From Faecalibacter rhinopitheci (lineage in GTDB: Bacteria; Bacteroidota; Bacteroidia; Flavobacteriales; Weeksellaceae), in NCBI RefSeq assembly GCF_015234135.1, contig NZ_JADGIK010000003.1, positions 124,001 through 188,000 on the forward strand: DNA of 64,000 bases, read 5' to 3'. A program made the position numbers and the translations under genes. Numbering within the stretch: position 1 is the first letter of the stretch; every line of letters starts with the position of its first letter. The notes below the pieces were generated by a model that saw only the letters and a program-made list of their open reading frames with translations, searched no databases and was not told the DNA's origin. This document shows, piece after piece, positions 27,024 through 35,096 of this stretch.

Positions 27024-27827
27024 TTAAGGTGTCTGATATTGTTCTACAATAAATGTAGATTTAATATTAGCGGGAGTTAATAAATTTCTAGTTTCTGCAT
27101 CTGAATTAGATTCATTTGTGGACGTTACAGACCTACCAATTCTTAATACTGGTCCATTAACATTTCTACCTCTACACGCAACAGCAATGTCATATGACTG
27201 TCCAACTTCAAAAGGTTGATTATTACTATCTTTATTTATCAATCCTGATACAGTTAAAGTTTTAAAAGCGTTATTAGGTCCTATTAAAACTTCAGGTCTA
27301 ATAACCTTTAATTTGTACCCTGTAGTACTATTTGGGTTTTGAGTAGGCGTTTTTCTTACGAAAAATCCACAGGCAAAACTAACACCACTACTTGGGCTAG
27401 AATATTTAGAAGCTAATGTTTGAAATTGTGCACTAATACTATTATTAGGCATATCAAATACAAATGAAGTTTTTAAACCTTCAATAATTTTCCAATTCGA
27501 ATTAAAATCTGAATTTTCAGAGTCATTTGTCGTTACAGAAATATTTGATATAAGTAATCCAGAAGTTGATTCCATAATCATTTTATCTTTAATCATAACA
27601 GACCCACTAAAATCAACAGGTTGAGGTAAGTGATCCCATCCAGGATATCCGTTGCTTAAAATTTTATAATATGTATTCTCAGTCCCAGCAGGATTTGGTG
27701 ATATTAATTCACCTTTAATTAGCATGCTTTCAACATCTAGCATTGCTTGAGGTTCTTCTACTCCAATACCAACTTGTCCATACAATTTAGGAAGGATTAA
27801 AAGTGATAATATATATAGATATTTCAT
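27024..27827 (-). CDS. Secreted hypothetical protein, third of paralog trio
   Basis: A 267-residue secreted protein with a signal peptide (MKYLYILSLLILPKLYGQ). After it comes a GIGVEEPQAMLDVES stretch like the start of many flavobacterial surface proteins (tail-fibre-like VGIGTxxPxxxLxV motif). The body shares with its two upstream neighbours the motifs FACGFF and YDIAVACRGR...LRIG near the C-terminus. No sorting domain is seen. It is the last gene of an apparent operon of three (5-base gap to the previous). Function unknown. Confidence 0.68.
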   Translation of the reverse strand: MKYLYILSLLILPKLYGQVGIGVEEPQAMLDVESMLIKGELISPNPAGTENTYYKILSNGYPGWDHLPQPVDFSGSVMIKDKMIMESTSGLLISNISVTTNDSENSDFNSNWKIIEGLKTSFVFDMPNNSISAQFQTLASKYSSPSSGVSFACGFFVRKTPTQNPNSTTGYKLKVIRPEVLIGPNNAFKTLTVSGLINKDSNNQPFEVGQSYDIAVACRGRNVNGPVLRIGRSVTSTNESNSDAETRNLLTPANIKSTFIVEQYQTP

Positions 27828-27832
27828 AGTGT

Positions 27833-28633
27833 TTAATTTAGAGGTTCAAATACATTAATTTTTAAAAAGGAACGAGAATTAAATGTCCAAGCATTTGATG
27901 TATCAACACCCCCACCAATAACTAATGTTCCTGAATATGATCCAAAATTACTTCTACGTTTACATGCAACTTGTATTTTATAAGTTTTCATAGGGTCAAA
28001 ATTGAAATTCCCTTCGGACTTAATTTCAGTAGAAACTGAAAAATTAAAGAAGGCATTTTCGGCATGGCCTCTTTCTGCAGTAAATACCCTTACTCCTTTG
28101 AGTTGATAAGTACTATATGATGTAGGACTTGTTGATTCAGCCATAAAAATTCCACAAGCAAAATTGGTCCCTGTTCCATTCCCTGTACCACTTATTTGTG
28201 CTAAACTTTCAAAAGTGACAAAAACTTTTGATGTTGGATTAGATACATTAAAAGTTAAATCTTGAGAATTATCCAAAATGATTTTCCATCCACTTATTGA
28301 CTCATTATAAGTATAAACTTCATCACCATTTGATTGATTATTATTTATAGTTAATGAACTAAAATTGTTTAATGATTTTGAAAATAAAAGAAAGTTTAAA
28401 TTAGGAATGGATGTATTATCGATTGGAATCACTTTCCAAGAAGGATCAGCTGAAGGGCCATTAGAACTGTATATCATTCCAGGTAAAGCACTCTCTAAAT
28501 TAATTTCTTCTGCTTTCACTTTTCCTTGTACAGTAAGTGAATAGGCTGGATCGGGATCATTTGTTCCAAATCCAACTTGGGCATATGTATTTGCAGTCAA
28601 TAAACTGATAAGTATATAGATAAATTTTTTCAT
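27833..28633 (-). CDS. Secreted hypothetical protein, second of paralog trio
   Basis: A 266-residue secreted protein: signal peptide (MKKFIYILISLLTANTYAQ), VGFGTNDPDPAYSLTVQGKVKAEEI (the surface-protein start motif), and later FACGIFMAES and YKIQVACKRRS...LVIGGG, the same elements as in the flanking genes. It lies 9 bases after the first member and 5 before the third. Sequence identity among the three is low except at these motifs, so the duplication is old or diverging quickly. Function unknown. Confidence 0.68.
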   Translation of the reverse strand: MKKFIYILISLLTANTYAQVGFGTNDPDPAYSLTVQGKVKAEEINLESALPGMIYSSNGPSADPSWKVIPIDNTSIPNLNFLLFSKSLNNFSSLTINNNQSNGDEVYTYNESISGWKIILDNSQDLTFNVSNPTSKVFVTFESLAQISGTGNGTGTNFACGIFMAESTSPTSYSTYQLKGVRVFTAERGHAENAFFNFSVSTEIKSEGNFNFDPMKTYKIQVACKRRSNFGSYSGTLVIGGGVDTSNAWTFNSRSFLKINVFEPLN

Positions 28634-28642
28634 GGAATAGGT

Positions 28643-29494
28643 TTATAATTGATATAAGATATCTAATTTTACTAAAGGACGATCTGTAAATTGAGATAGA
28701 TTATTATGATTAGGTTGGCCAATGCGTAATTCAAGATTAGTTACTGATTGTTTCATTTTCTTGCATGCTGCAAAAAAGTTATATTCTCCAATCGGAAAAT
28801 TTTTAATGGTATATAAAAGATTGAAATTCGTATGCTGCATAGTTTGATTTGTAAGCCAATTGATTTGGCCAACACGATAAGCTCTTAATTTAGCTGTGTT
28901 ATCATTTGCCCCATTTGCTTTAGAAAATAATCCGCAAGCATATTGTGCATTACTTAAATTTGCAATCGAAGATGAAGTTGTATTTCGAAGCTGTACACCA
29001 GTTTCAATATGAATATTGATATTATTGCTGCTTTTTAAAATATTGAAGTTTTTAACATTTCCATTTTCTTTAAAGTCAGCAATTTTTTTCCACCCATTAC
29101 TAAATGATTCAGCTGTAATATCAGCATTTACATAAGAGTTTGTATCACTTGATGTAAAAATTGCACCTGTAGTATTGGTAGTAGTGAATGTATTTTCTAT
29201 ATAATACATTCCTTCTTCTAGCAAGGATACAGGAGTATTTACCCATTGAGGTTTTAATTGATTGTCAACATTTTTCATTTGTAAGACTTGGCCATTAGCA
29301 CCATTTTCCATTCCATAATCTGGGTCAGAGGTGGTTTTGAATTTTCCTCTTACGTTTAATTCACCATCAACGTGAAGTGTATATCCAGGATCTGGTCTAA
29401 AATTCGGATTTGCTGAAATTCCTACTTGAGAAGAAACTGTATGAAATAAGAAAATAGCAGATATAGCTAATGCTTTTTGACAAAAGTTAATCAT
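28643..29494 (-). CDS. Secreted hypothetical protein, first of paralog trio
   Basis: A 283-residue secreted protein with a signal peptide (about 1-22, FHTVSSQ), VGISANPNFRPDPGYTLHVDGELNVRGKF, and the trio motifs YACGLFSK and YNFFAACKKMK...LRIGQPN. It is the first gene of the trio. A long palindrome and a motif shared with the adjacent AraC-type gene lie in the 232-base upstream gap, suggesting the operon is that regulator's target; this is inference. Function unknown. Confidence 0.68.
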   Translation of the reverse strand: MINFCQKALAISAIFLFHTVSSQVGISANPNFRPDPGYTLHVDGELNVRGKFKTTSDPDYGMENGANGQVLQMKNVDNQLKPQWVNTPVSLLEEGMYYIENTFTTTNTTGAIFTSSDTNSYVNADITAESFSNGWKKIADFKENGNVKNFNILKSSNNINIHIETGVQLRNTTSSSIANLSNAQYACGLFSKANGANDNTAKLRAYRVGQINWLTNQTMQHTNFNLLYTIKNFPIGEYNFFAACKKMKQSVTNLELRIGQPNHNNLSQFTDRPLVKLDILYQL

Positions 29495-29544
29495 AAATTT
29501 TATAGTTTAGTTTAGTTAGTTTTTTTTGTGTCCTAATGTGTATG

Positions 29545-29562
29545 CTAATTTATATAAATTAG
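29545..29562. promoter_or_regulatory. 18-bp palindrome upstream of trio operon
   Basis: CTAATTTAT followed by ATAAATTAG, a perfect AT-rich palindrome about 50 bases upstream of the first trio gene. Confidence 0.4.
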
Positions 29563-29572
29563 TATCTGATAC
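29562..29572 (+). promoter_or_regulatory. Candidate operator GTATCTGATAC (operon copy)
   Basis: An 11-base palindrome that recurs with one change (GTATTTGATAC on the minus strand) at 30385-30395 upstream of the AraC-type gene. The pair of sites suggests one regulator acts on both promoters. Confidence 0.45.
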
Positions 29573-29581
29573 AATTTATTT

Positions 29582-29611
29582 ACATACTCATTTTCATGAA
29601 AATGAGTATGT
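29582..29611. promoter_or_regulatory. 30-bp perfect palindrome in regulator-operon gap
   Basis: Arms ACATACTCATTTTCA and TGAAAATGAGTATGT meet without a loop, giving 15 bp on each side. It lies between the trio operon and the AraC-type gene, both transcribed leftwards, so it may be an operator, a cruciform or an end-of-transcript structure for the AraC-type gene (no clean T-run follows). Confidence 0.45.
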
Positions 29612-29726
29612 TATGTATTCTGGAATAATCGTTTAATAGCATGTAAAATAGCATATTAACTATTATTCCTTGTTAATATAATATAATTTAATTCTATATA
29701 ACGGTTAGGGTATTTTTACCGAAATT

Positions 29727-30332
29727 TTAAAGGTTTATTTCATTATAATGAATAGGATTATTTTCTTTTAAACTAGAAATATATGCAGAAGGTGATTCCC
29801 CAATTATTAATTTAAAAAAATGTGTAAACTTACTATGCGAAGAAAAACCTGCTTCATCTGCCATTACACTTATTTTATAATTAATATATTTAGGATCATA
29901 TTGTATTTTATTTACAATATATTGTACTCTTAATAAATTGATGTAGTTATTAAAATCTCTATTACTATGTAATTTAATTACATAGGATAAATATTTTGTA
30001 TTTGTATTTAAAACAGTAGCTAATTTTGTAAGCGTTAAATCCTTTTCACGATACAGCTCAGAACTTTCAAATTTAATAAGTTTCTTAATTAATTCTTGTT
30101 TAGTTGTTTCAGAAATTCCAATTGAAGGCGTAGGAGAAAGTGTTTCATCTTTTAAAGGATATGGCTCAGATGTTTTAGATTGATTTTTTTTGCTATTTAA
30201 GTAAAATATACATAGTATTATAGCAATACAAATGATTAATATAGTATTAAATATACTAAGCCATTCAAATCTCATAGCCTGAGAAATATATATCATATTA
30301 CTCAGATTACACAATAGGAAATGTGTATTCAT
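29727..30332 (-). CDS. Membrane-anchored AraC-family regulator
   Basis: A 201-residue protein. One transmembrane helix (about residues 27-46, FNTILIICIAIILCIFYL) is followed by a linker and an AraC-type double helix-turn-helix (about 105-190), including the second-HTH pattern ISVMADEAGFSSHSKFTHFFKLIIGESPSAY. Flavobacterial relatives usually carry TPR repeats before the helix; here only about 25 residues precede it, so the sensor part is missing or supplied by a partner. Start could also be Met20 (position 30275). It lies upstream of, and on the same strand as, the secreted trio. Confidence 0.78.
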   Translation of the reverse strand: MNTHFLLCNLSNMIYISQAMRFEWLSIFNTILIICIAIILCIFYLNSKKNQSKTSEPYPLKDETLSPTPSIGISETTKQELIKKLIKFESSELYREKDLTLTKLATVLNTNTKYLSYVIKLHSNRDFNNYINLLRVQYIVNKIQYDPKYINYKISVMADEAGFSSHSKFTHFFKLIIGESPSAYISSLKENNPIHYNEINL

Positions 30333-30384
30333 AAAAGTTTAAGTTTGTTAAGTTAGGAATGTAAAAGTATTTAAATATGATAGT

Positions 30385-30395
30385 GTATCAAATAC
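30385..30395 (-). promoter_or_regulatory. Candidate operator GTATTTGATAC (regulator copy)
   Basis: Read on the minus strand, 53-63 bases before the AraC-type start codon, and 10 of 11 bases equal to the site at 29562-29572. An AGGGTATTTT decamer (30403-30412) also recurs at 29707-29716. Confidence 0.4.
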
Positions 30396-30444
30396 CTAAA
30401 TAAGGGTATTTTACAGTTATTATTAAAATAAAAGAAAATAAATT

Positions 30445-30473
30445 TTGTAAATTAAAAATAGTCCTTATATTTG
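30445..30473 (+). promoter_or_regulatory. Promoter of first initiator tRNA pair
   Basis: TTG at 30445-30447, an 18-base spacer and TATATTTG at 30466-30473, 12 bases before the tRNA. A strong match to the phylum consensus. Confidence 0.7.
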
Positions 30474-30484
30474 CAATCCAATAT

Positions 30485-30557
<73 letters not shown>

Positions 30558-30565
30558 CTAAATAT

Positions 30566-30638
<73 letters not shown>

Positions 30639-30645
30639 CATAGGC

Positions 30646-30685
30646 AAAAGAGTTTCTTTTTAATTAAAGAAGCTCTTTTTTTTTT
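30646..30685 (+). terminator. Intrinsic terminator of tRNA block 1
   Basis: AAAGAGTTTCTTT pairs with AAAGAAGCTCTTT (one mismatch), followed by T residues. Confidence 0.8.
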
Positions 30686-30782
30686 GCGATATACTTTCCA
30701 CTAGATCAATATATTAAAGAAATATTTTTGGCTTATTTAAATATATTTAGTAAAAAGTAGTGTTTATTTGATATATCTACCT

Positions 30783-30790
30783 TAACTTTG
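30783..30790 (+). promoter_or_regulatory. -7 box of tRNA block 2
   Basis: TAACTTTG, 11 bases upstream of copy 3. This lies outside the repeated block, so the second pair has its own promoter sequence; the -33 region is weak. Confidence 0.5.
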
Positions 30791-30801
30791 TCGTACAATA
30801 T

Positions 30802-30874
<73 letters not shown>

Positions 30875-30882
30875 CTAAATAT

Positions 30883-30955
<73 letters not shown>

Positions 30956-30962
30956 CATAGGC

Positions 30963-31001
30963 AAAAGAGTTTCTTTTTAATTAAAGAAACTCTTTTTTTT
31001 T
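30963..31001 (+). terminator. Intrinsic terminator of tRNA block 2
   Basis: AAAAGAGTTTCTTT pairs perfectly with AAAGAAACTCTTTT, followed by T residues; the mismatch of block 1 is absent here. Confidence 0.82.
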
Positions 31002-31045
31002 GCGATATATTCTGAAAATAAATTCAATAGAAGTACTTTTGTAGT

Positions 31046-31681
31046 ATGAATTTAGAAGAGTACAAAAGTCAATATAAAAAAGATCAAGCAGTTGGTGCTT
31101 TATCTATAGAAAATCGTTTAAAAGAGGTTTATTCTAATTTAGAGGCTCGTTTTTATTCACCTCAAGTAATGTCTTTTCAAGGAGGAGACGACCCTATAGA
31201 TGGAGTAGCAGTCTATGATAATGATGGTTATAAGCATCTAATTTCTTATGGAATGTCTCATTTATATTATAATGAAAGTGCAGTCGGTGAAGAATATAGT
31301 AAATGGGGTTTTGAATTCACATTTAGAGTCAAGCCAGTGGCAGAAGATAATGGTGAGGATCCTTTTTGGGTAATTCAATTAATGAATAACTTAGGAAGAT
31401 TCGTTAACGATACAAAAGTTTGGTTTAATGAATATCAATTTTTACCATTAGGTGGTGCAATCCGAACTGATAGTGAAACAGATATTGTAGGATTGGCTTT
31501 TGTAAAAGATGCAGATTTAGATGAAATTGAAACTCCACACGGAAAAGTTATTTTTTTACAAATGGTTGGTTTAAATTCAGCTCAATTAAAAAGGTTAGAA
31601 AATAACTCTTCACAAGAAGAAGTTATGGCAGTGTTAGATGAAATTAGAGTAGATAATCCTAAATTTGTTTGTGAATTATAG
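31046..31681 (+). CDS. Suppressor-of-fused (SUFU) domain protein
   Basis: A 211-residue cytosolic protein covering one SUFU domain: FQGGDDPIDGVAVYDNDGYKHLISYGMSHLYY (about 46-77), WGFEFTFRVKP and GGAIRTDSETDIVGLAFVKDADL. In bacteria this fold is often found in immunity proteins of polymorphic toxin systems; here no toxin gene is adjacent, so its role is unknown. A TACTTTTG box (31034-31041) ends just 4 bases before the ATG, which would make the mRNA nearly leaderless if used. Confidence 0.82.
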   Translation: MNLEEYKSQYKKDQAVGALSIENRLKEVYSNLEARFYSPQVMSFQGGDDPIDGVAVYDNDGYKHLISYGMSHLYYNESAVGEEYSKWGFEFTFRVKPVAEDNGEDPFWVIQLMNNLGRFVNDTKVWFNEYQFLPLGGAIRTDSETDIVGLAFVKDADLDEIETPHGKVIFLQMVGLNSAQLKRLENNSSQEEVMAVLDEIRVDNPKFVCEL

Positions 31682-31749
31682 ATATGTAAATATTTATAAA
31701 ACAAATAGTTAATATATTTATAATTATTAATCTACAAGTGTTAGATTCC

Positions 31750-31877
31750 TGGTTTTGGTCTTTAATTTGATGTATTAAAAATGTTATAGCTCAGCAATGA
31801 GTTAATAATTTTTTCATAGGTTTAGGTTGGTAATTAAGTGGAAACTTAATTGAAGCACTCATTATGAGTGCTTTTTT
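31750..31877 (+). ncRNA. Candidate small RNA or structured 3' region
   Basis: The gap after the SUFU gene contains two hairpins closed by GNRA-type tetraloops (AGCTCA-GCAA-TGAGTT at about 31788-31803 and AATTAAGT-GGAA-ACTTAATT at 31832-31851) followed directly by an intrinsic terminator. The arrangement looks like a folded RNA of about 100-130 bases, but no canonical promoter was found, and it could be a long 3' untranslated region of the SUFU gene. The 5' limit is a guess. Confidence 0.35.
31853..31877 (+). terminator. Intrinsic terminator
   Basis: AAGCACTCAT pairs with ATGAGTGCTT, followed by six T. Confidence 0.82.
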
Positions 31878-31904
31878 GTATTATATTAGTATGAAATAGA
31901 ATCC

Positions 31905-32264
31905 ATGAATTTTTTTAAAAATCTGTTTATTAAAAAAGATAATCCTAACATACAAAAACACGAAACAATGACATTTGAAGAGATTATAGCATCAGAAAAA
32001 CCTGTTTTAATTGATTTTTTTGCTACTTGGTGCGGGCCTTGCCAAATGATGGCGCCTATTTTACAACAAGTAAAGCAAGAACTAGGAGAGGAAGTTAAAA
32101 TTCTAAAAGTAGATGTAGATAAATACCAATCATTGGCACAGCGATATCAAGTACAAGGTGTGCCTACATTTGCTATATTTAAAAAAGGAGAATTGCTTTG
32201 GAAGCAAAGTGGTGCTCGTCCAAAAGAAGAATTAGTAAAAATTATTTCACAATATATTGATTAA
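31905..32264 (+). CDS. trxA: Thioredoxin
   Basis: A 119-residue thioredoxin-fold protein with the redox motif W42-C43-G44-P45-C46, the DFFATWCGPC and cis-proline GVPTFAIFKKG regions. It reduces disulfides in the cytosol. The first 21 residues are basic and precede the fold; Met22 (position 31968) is an alternative start that would give a standard 98-residue thioredoxin. No signal peptide. Confidence 0.9.
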   Translation: MNFFKNLFIKKDNPNIQKHETMTFEEIIASEKPVLIDFFATWCGPCQMMAPILQQVKQELGEEVKILKVDVDKYQSLAQRYQVQGVPTFAIFKKGELLWKQSGARPKEELVKIISQYID

Positions 32265-32269
32265 TATTA

Positions 32270-32304
32270 TTAAAAAAGCCATCTCCCTTAAGATGGCTTT
32301 TTTT
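32270..32304. terminator. Bidirectional intrinsic terminator
   Basis: AAAAAAGCCATCT pairs with AGATGGCTTTTTTT between trxA and the converging permease gene. Confidence 0.87.
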
Positions 32305-32314
32305 AATATTTAAT

Positions 32315-33745
32315 TTATTGATTTGCTTTATTTCTTTTTACTAATTGGTAGGCAATAAATAAAAATAGTAGCCAAGCAGGTATTAATTCCACAGAAATTT
32401 TTAGACCAGTAAACCACATAATTACTAATATTCCTAATAAGAATATTAAACAAATATAATTACTTATTGGATACATAAATGAAGGAAATAAAGTAGAGAT
32501 TCCTTCTATACTTTTTTGTTTTCTATATTTTATATGAGTGTATGAGATCATAATCCAGTTAATAACTAAACTAGAAACAACTAATGACATTAGCACATGA
32601 AATGCATCTTCTGGAATGATTTTGTTGATTAAAATACAAATAGCAGCAAATACAGATGAAACTAAAATAGCCATTACTGGAACACTATTTTTATTTAATT
32701 TCTTTAAGAATTTTGGCGCATTTCCCTGATCAGCTAGTCCAAATAACATTCTTGAATTACTGTATACCGAACTATTATAAACAGATAATGCTGCAGTTAA
32801 TACAATAATATTTAATGCATTTGCAATTATTCTTGAAAACGCAATATCTTGTCCGAATAAGTTAATATTTAAACTTTTTAAATTATCAAATACGGTAACA
32901 AATGGACTACTTTCCACTGTGATCGTCTCCCAAGGTGATAATGAAAACAGAATAACTAAAGCTCCAACATAGAAAATTAAAATTCTATAAATTACTTGAT
33001 TTGTAGCCTGCGGAATAGTTTTCTCTGGGTTTTTGGCTTCAGCTGCTGTTATCCCAATTAATTCTAATCCTCCAAAAGAAAACATGATTAAGGCCATTGC
33101 AGCAAATAATCCAGAAAATCCATTTTCTGCGGTTCCGCTCAACCATCCTTTCGGGAAAAATCCACCATTATTCCATAAATTTTCCACGGTTGCTTGTTCA
33201 CCTCCTGTTCCACTTATTAATAAATAACCTCCAAATAAAATCATAGCTATAATCGCTACCACTTTAATAATAGAGAACCAAAATTCGGCTTCACCAAATA
33301 ATTTAACAGATCCTAAGTTTAAGGCATTAATAATCACAAAAAAGAAGAGGCTGGATGCCCACAATGGAATTTCAGGCCACCAAAACTGCACGTATATACC
33401 GATTGCAGTTAGTTCGGACATACTTACTAAAACATATAAAATCCAATAGTTCCAACCAGAAGCAAAACCAGCAAATGAACCCCAATATTTATAGGCAAAG
33501 TGACTAAAACTTCCCGATACGGGTTCGTTTACAACCATTTCTCCTAATTGACGCATAATAAAAAATGCGATGATTCCGGCAATTGCATATCCTAAGATTA
33601 CAGATGGTCCTGCTAAAACTGCTGCAGGTCCAATCCCAAGAAATAGCCCTGTTCCGATAGCTCCACCCAAAGCAATTAATTGGATGTGTCTATTCGTCAA
33701 ACCGCGCTGAAGTTCCTTGTTTTCAGTTTTTTCTTTCTGACTCAC
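32315..33745 (-). CDS. aroP: Aromatic amino-acid permease, AroP-like
   Basis: A 476-residue inner-membrane transporter with twelve hydrophobic segments of the amino-acid/polyamine/organocation family. Long stretches are nearly the same as in enterobacterial AroP, including RHIQLIALGGAIGTGLFLG, IMRQLGEMVV and YKYWGSFAGFASGWNYW, so import of Trp, Tyr or Phe is likely; PheP and other members of the branch cannot be ruled out. It stands alone opposite panE, in the same window as a trp operon and tryptophanase. Confidence 0.82.
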   Translation of the reverse strand: MSQKEKTENKELQRGLTNRHIQLIALGGAIGTGLFLGIGPAAVLAGPSVILGYAIAGIIAFFIMRQLGEMVVNEPVSGSFSHFAYKYWGSFAGFASGWNYWILYVLVSMSELTAIGIYVQFWWPEIPLWASSLFFFVIINALNLGSVKLFGEAEFWFSIIKVVAIIAMILFGGYLLISGTGGEQATVENLWNNGGFFPKGWLSGTAENGFSGLFAAMALIMFSFGGLELIGITAAEAKNPEKTIPQATNQVIYRILIFYVGALVILFSLSPWETITVESSPFVTVFDNLKSLNINLFGQDIAFSRIIANALNIIVLTAALSVYNSSVYSNSRMLFGLADQGNAPKFLKKLNKNSVPVMAILVSSVFAAICILINKIIPEDAFHVLMSLVVSSLVINWIMISYTHIKYRKQKSIEGISTLFPSFMYPISNYICLIFLLGILVIMWFTGLKISVELIPAWLLFLFIAYQLVKRNKANQ

Positions 33746-33872
33746 TTTTGTTTATTTATTTGTTAAAGATATGTAAAAAAATATTTTAGAAAAGGTTGAG
33801 GAAGAGATTGACTGATAATAATTAATCATATCTAAATTTTCATTTATATTTATTACCAAATTCACAATATAA

Positions 33873-34781
33873 ATGAAAATTAATTCGATCTACTTCCTTG
33901 GGCTTGGTGCTTTAGGAGCAAAGTATGCTGCCAGTTTAGTTGACTATAATGAAAATTTAGTTAAAGTCATCGTTAATGAAGAACGTAAAATACGTTATGA
34001 AACTGAAGCGATATGTGTTAATGGGAAAAAATACGATTTTGAATATGTTACTTCAATCCAAAATAATCAGTTTCCAGATTTAATTTTTTTAGTTGTAAAA
34101 AGTAATCAATTAAATGATGCTATTAATGATTTAAAACCTTTTGTTGGAGAAAACACGATGATTGTAAGTTTAATGAATGGCATTACATCAGAACGTATAT
34201 TGGCTGAAACATTTGGCTGGAATCGTGTGGTGAATGCAGTTGCTTATATGGATGCGGTAAAGCAAGGGAATCATGTGACGTATGGAAGTATAGGTCGAAT
34301 TATTTTTGGTCATGTTGAGAATAAAAGCCAAGATATTTTAAATGAATTGCATCAATTATTGAATGATGCCGAGATTCCAAATGAATTAACACTTGAAATT
34401 GAAAGAGCACAATGGGCGAAGTATATTGTAAATGTTGTGGGAAATCAGTTAACTTATTTGTTGGAATTTCCCTACGGACAATTCCGTACGAATGAATATT
34501 TAAATCATCTGGTGGATTTAATCGGAAAGGAAGTGATAACTGTAGCAAATGCCTACGGTGTGTCGATTGGTCAACCTGAAATAGACAAATTAAAAAAGAC
34601 GATGAAAATTGTAGATGAGAATGGAAAAACATCGATGTTACAAGATCGTGAAGCAAAACGTTATTCGGAAGTAGATGAATTTTCAGGAGAAATCATTCGT
34701 TTAGGTAAACAATATGAAATTGAAACTCCTTATAATGAATTGATTTATAATATGGTGAAAGCGATTGAGAAAACCTATTAG
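33873..34781 (+). CDS. panE: 2-dehydropantoate 2-reductase family (PanE/ApbA)
   Basis: A 302-residue NADPH-dependent reductase: N-terminal Rossmann motif FLGLGALGAKYAASL, the family motif VKSNQLNDAI, MNGITSERIL, and the C-terminal helical domain with the LTLEIERAQWAKYIVNVVGNQL catalytic-lysine segment. PanE makes pantoate for coenzyme A. Paralogs with other substrates exist, so the exact reaction is moderately sure. Confidence 0.8.
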   Translation: MKINSIYFLGLGALGAKYAASLVDYNENLVKVIVNEERKIRYETEAICVNGKKYDFEYVTSIQNNQFPDLIFLVVKSNQLNDAINDLKPFVGENTMIVSLMNGITSERILAETFGWNRVVNAVAYMDAVKQGNHVTYGSIGRIIFGHVENKSQDILNELHQLLNDAEIPNELTLEIERAQWAKYIVNVVGNQLTYLLEFPYGQFRTNEYLNHLVDLIGKEVITVANAYGVSIGQPEIDKLKKTMKIVDENGKTSMLQDREAKRYSEVDEFSGEIIRLGKQYEIETPYNELIYNMVKAIEKTY

Positions 34782-34799
34782 TCAAAATAGAATATAAAG

Positions 34800-34832
34800 A
34801 AAAAGCCTCTTCAAATTGAAGAGGCTTTTTTG
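34800..34832. terminator. Bidirectional terminator of panE and tRNA-Pro
   Basis: AAAAAGCCTCTTC pairs with GAAGAGGCTTTTTT; its reverse side follows the minus-strand tRNA-Pro genes. Confidence 0.85.
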
Positions 34833-34839
34833 TTTTCGT

Positions 34840-34913
34840 CGGGGTGGCAGGATTCGAACCTGCGACCTCCTGCTCCCAAAGCAGGCGCGATGACCGGGCT
34901 ACGCTACACCCCG
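34840..34913 (-). tRNA. tRNA-Pro (TGG), copy 2
   Basis: Minus-strand cloverleaf with anticodon TGG in CCTGCTTTGGGAGCAGG, acceptor CGGGGTG/CACCCCG and T arm GCAGG-TTCGAAT-CCTGC. Identical to the copy at 34961-35034; 47 bases separate them. Confidence 0.95.
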
Positions 34914-34960
34914 ATTAAGGTGTAATTTTTTCGATAATCAAATTTCAGGTAAAAAATTGT

Positions 34961-35034
34961 CGGGGTGGCAGGATTCGAACCTGCGACCTCCTGCTCCCAA
35001 AGCAGGCGCGATGACCGGGCTACGCTACACCCCG
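34961..35034 (-). tRNA. tRNA-Pro (TGG), copy 1
   Basis: Identical to the neighbouring copy. It is the promoter-proximal gene of the tandem pair. Confidence 0.95.
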
Positions 35035-35055
35035 ATATATCTGATTATCGAGGTG

Positions 35056-35063
35056 CAAATGTA
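35056..35063 (-). promoter_or_regulatory. -7 box of tRNA-Pro pair
   Basis: TACATTTG on the minus strand, 21 bases before the tRNA; a TTG lies 21 bases further upstream (35085-35087), a slightly long spacing. This lies between trpB and the tRNAs, so these need not depend on the trp transcript. Confidence 0.55.
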
Positions 35064-35096
35064 GGATTATTTTTTAATTATCACCAAATATTTTAA

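Noticed and set aside
29495-29726. Phase-variable invertible promoter bounded by inverted repeats
   Set aside because: The palindromes are loopless or have short loops and do not enclose a promoter-sized segment; no recombinase gene is nearby.
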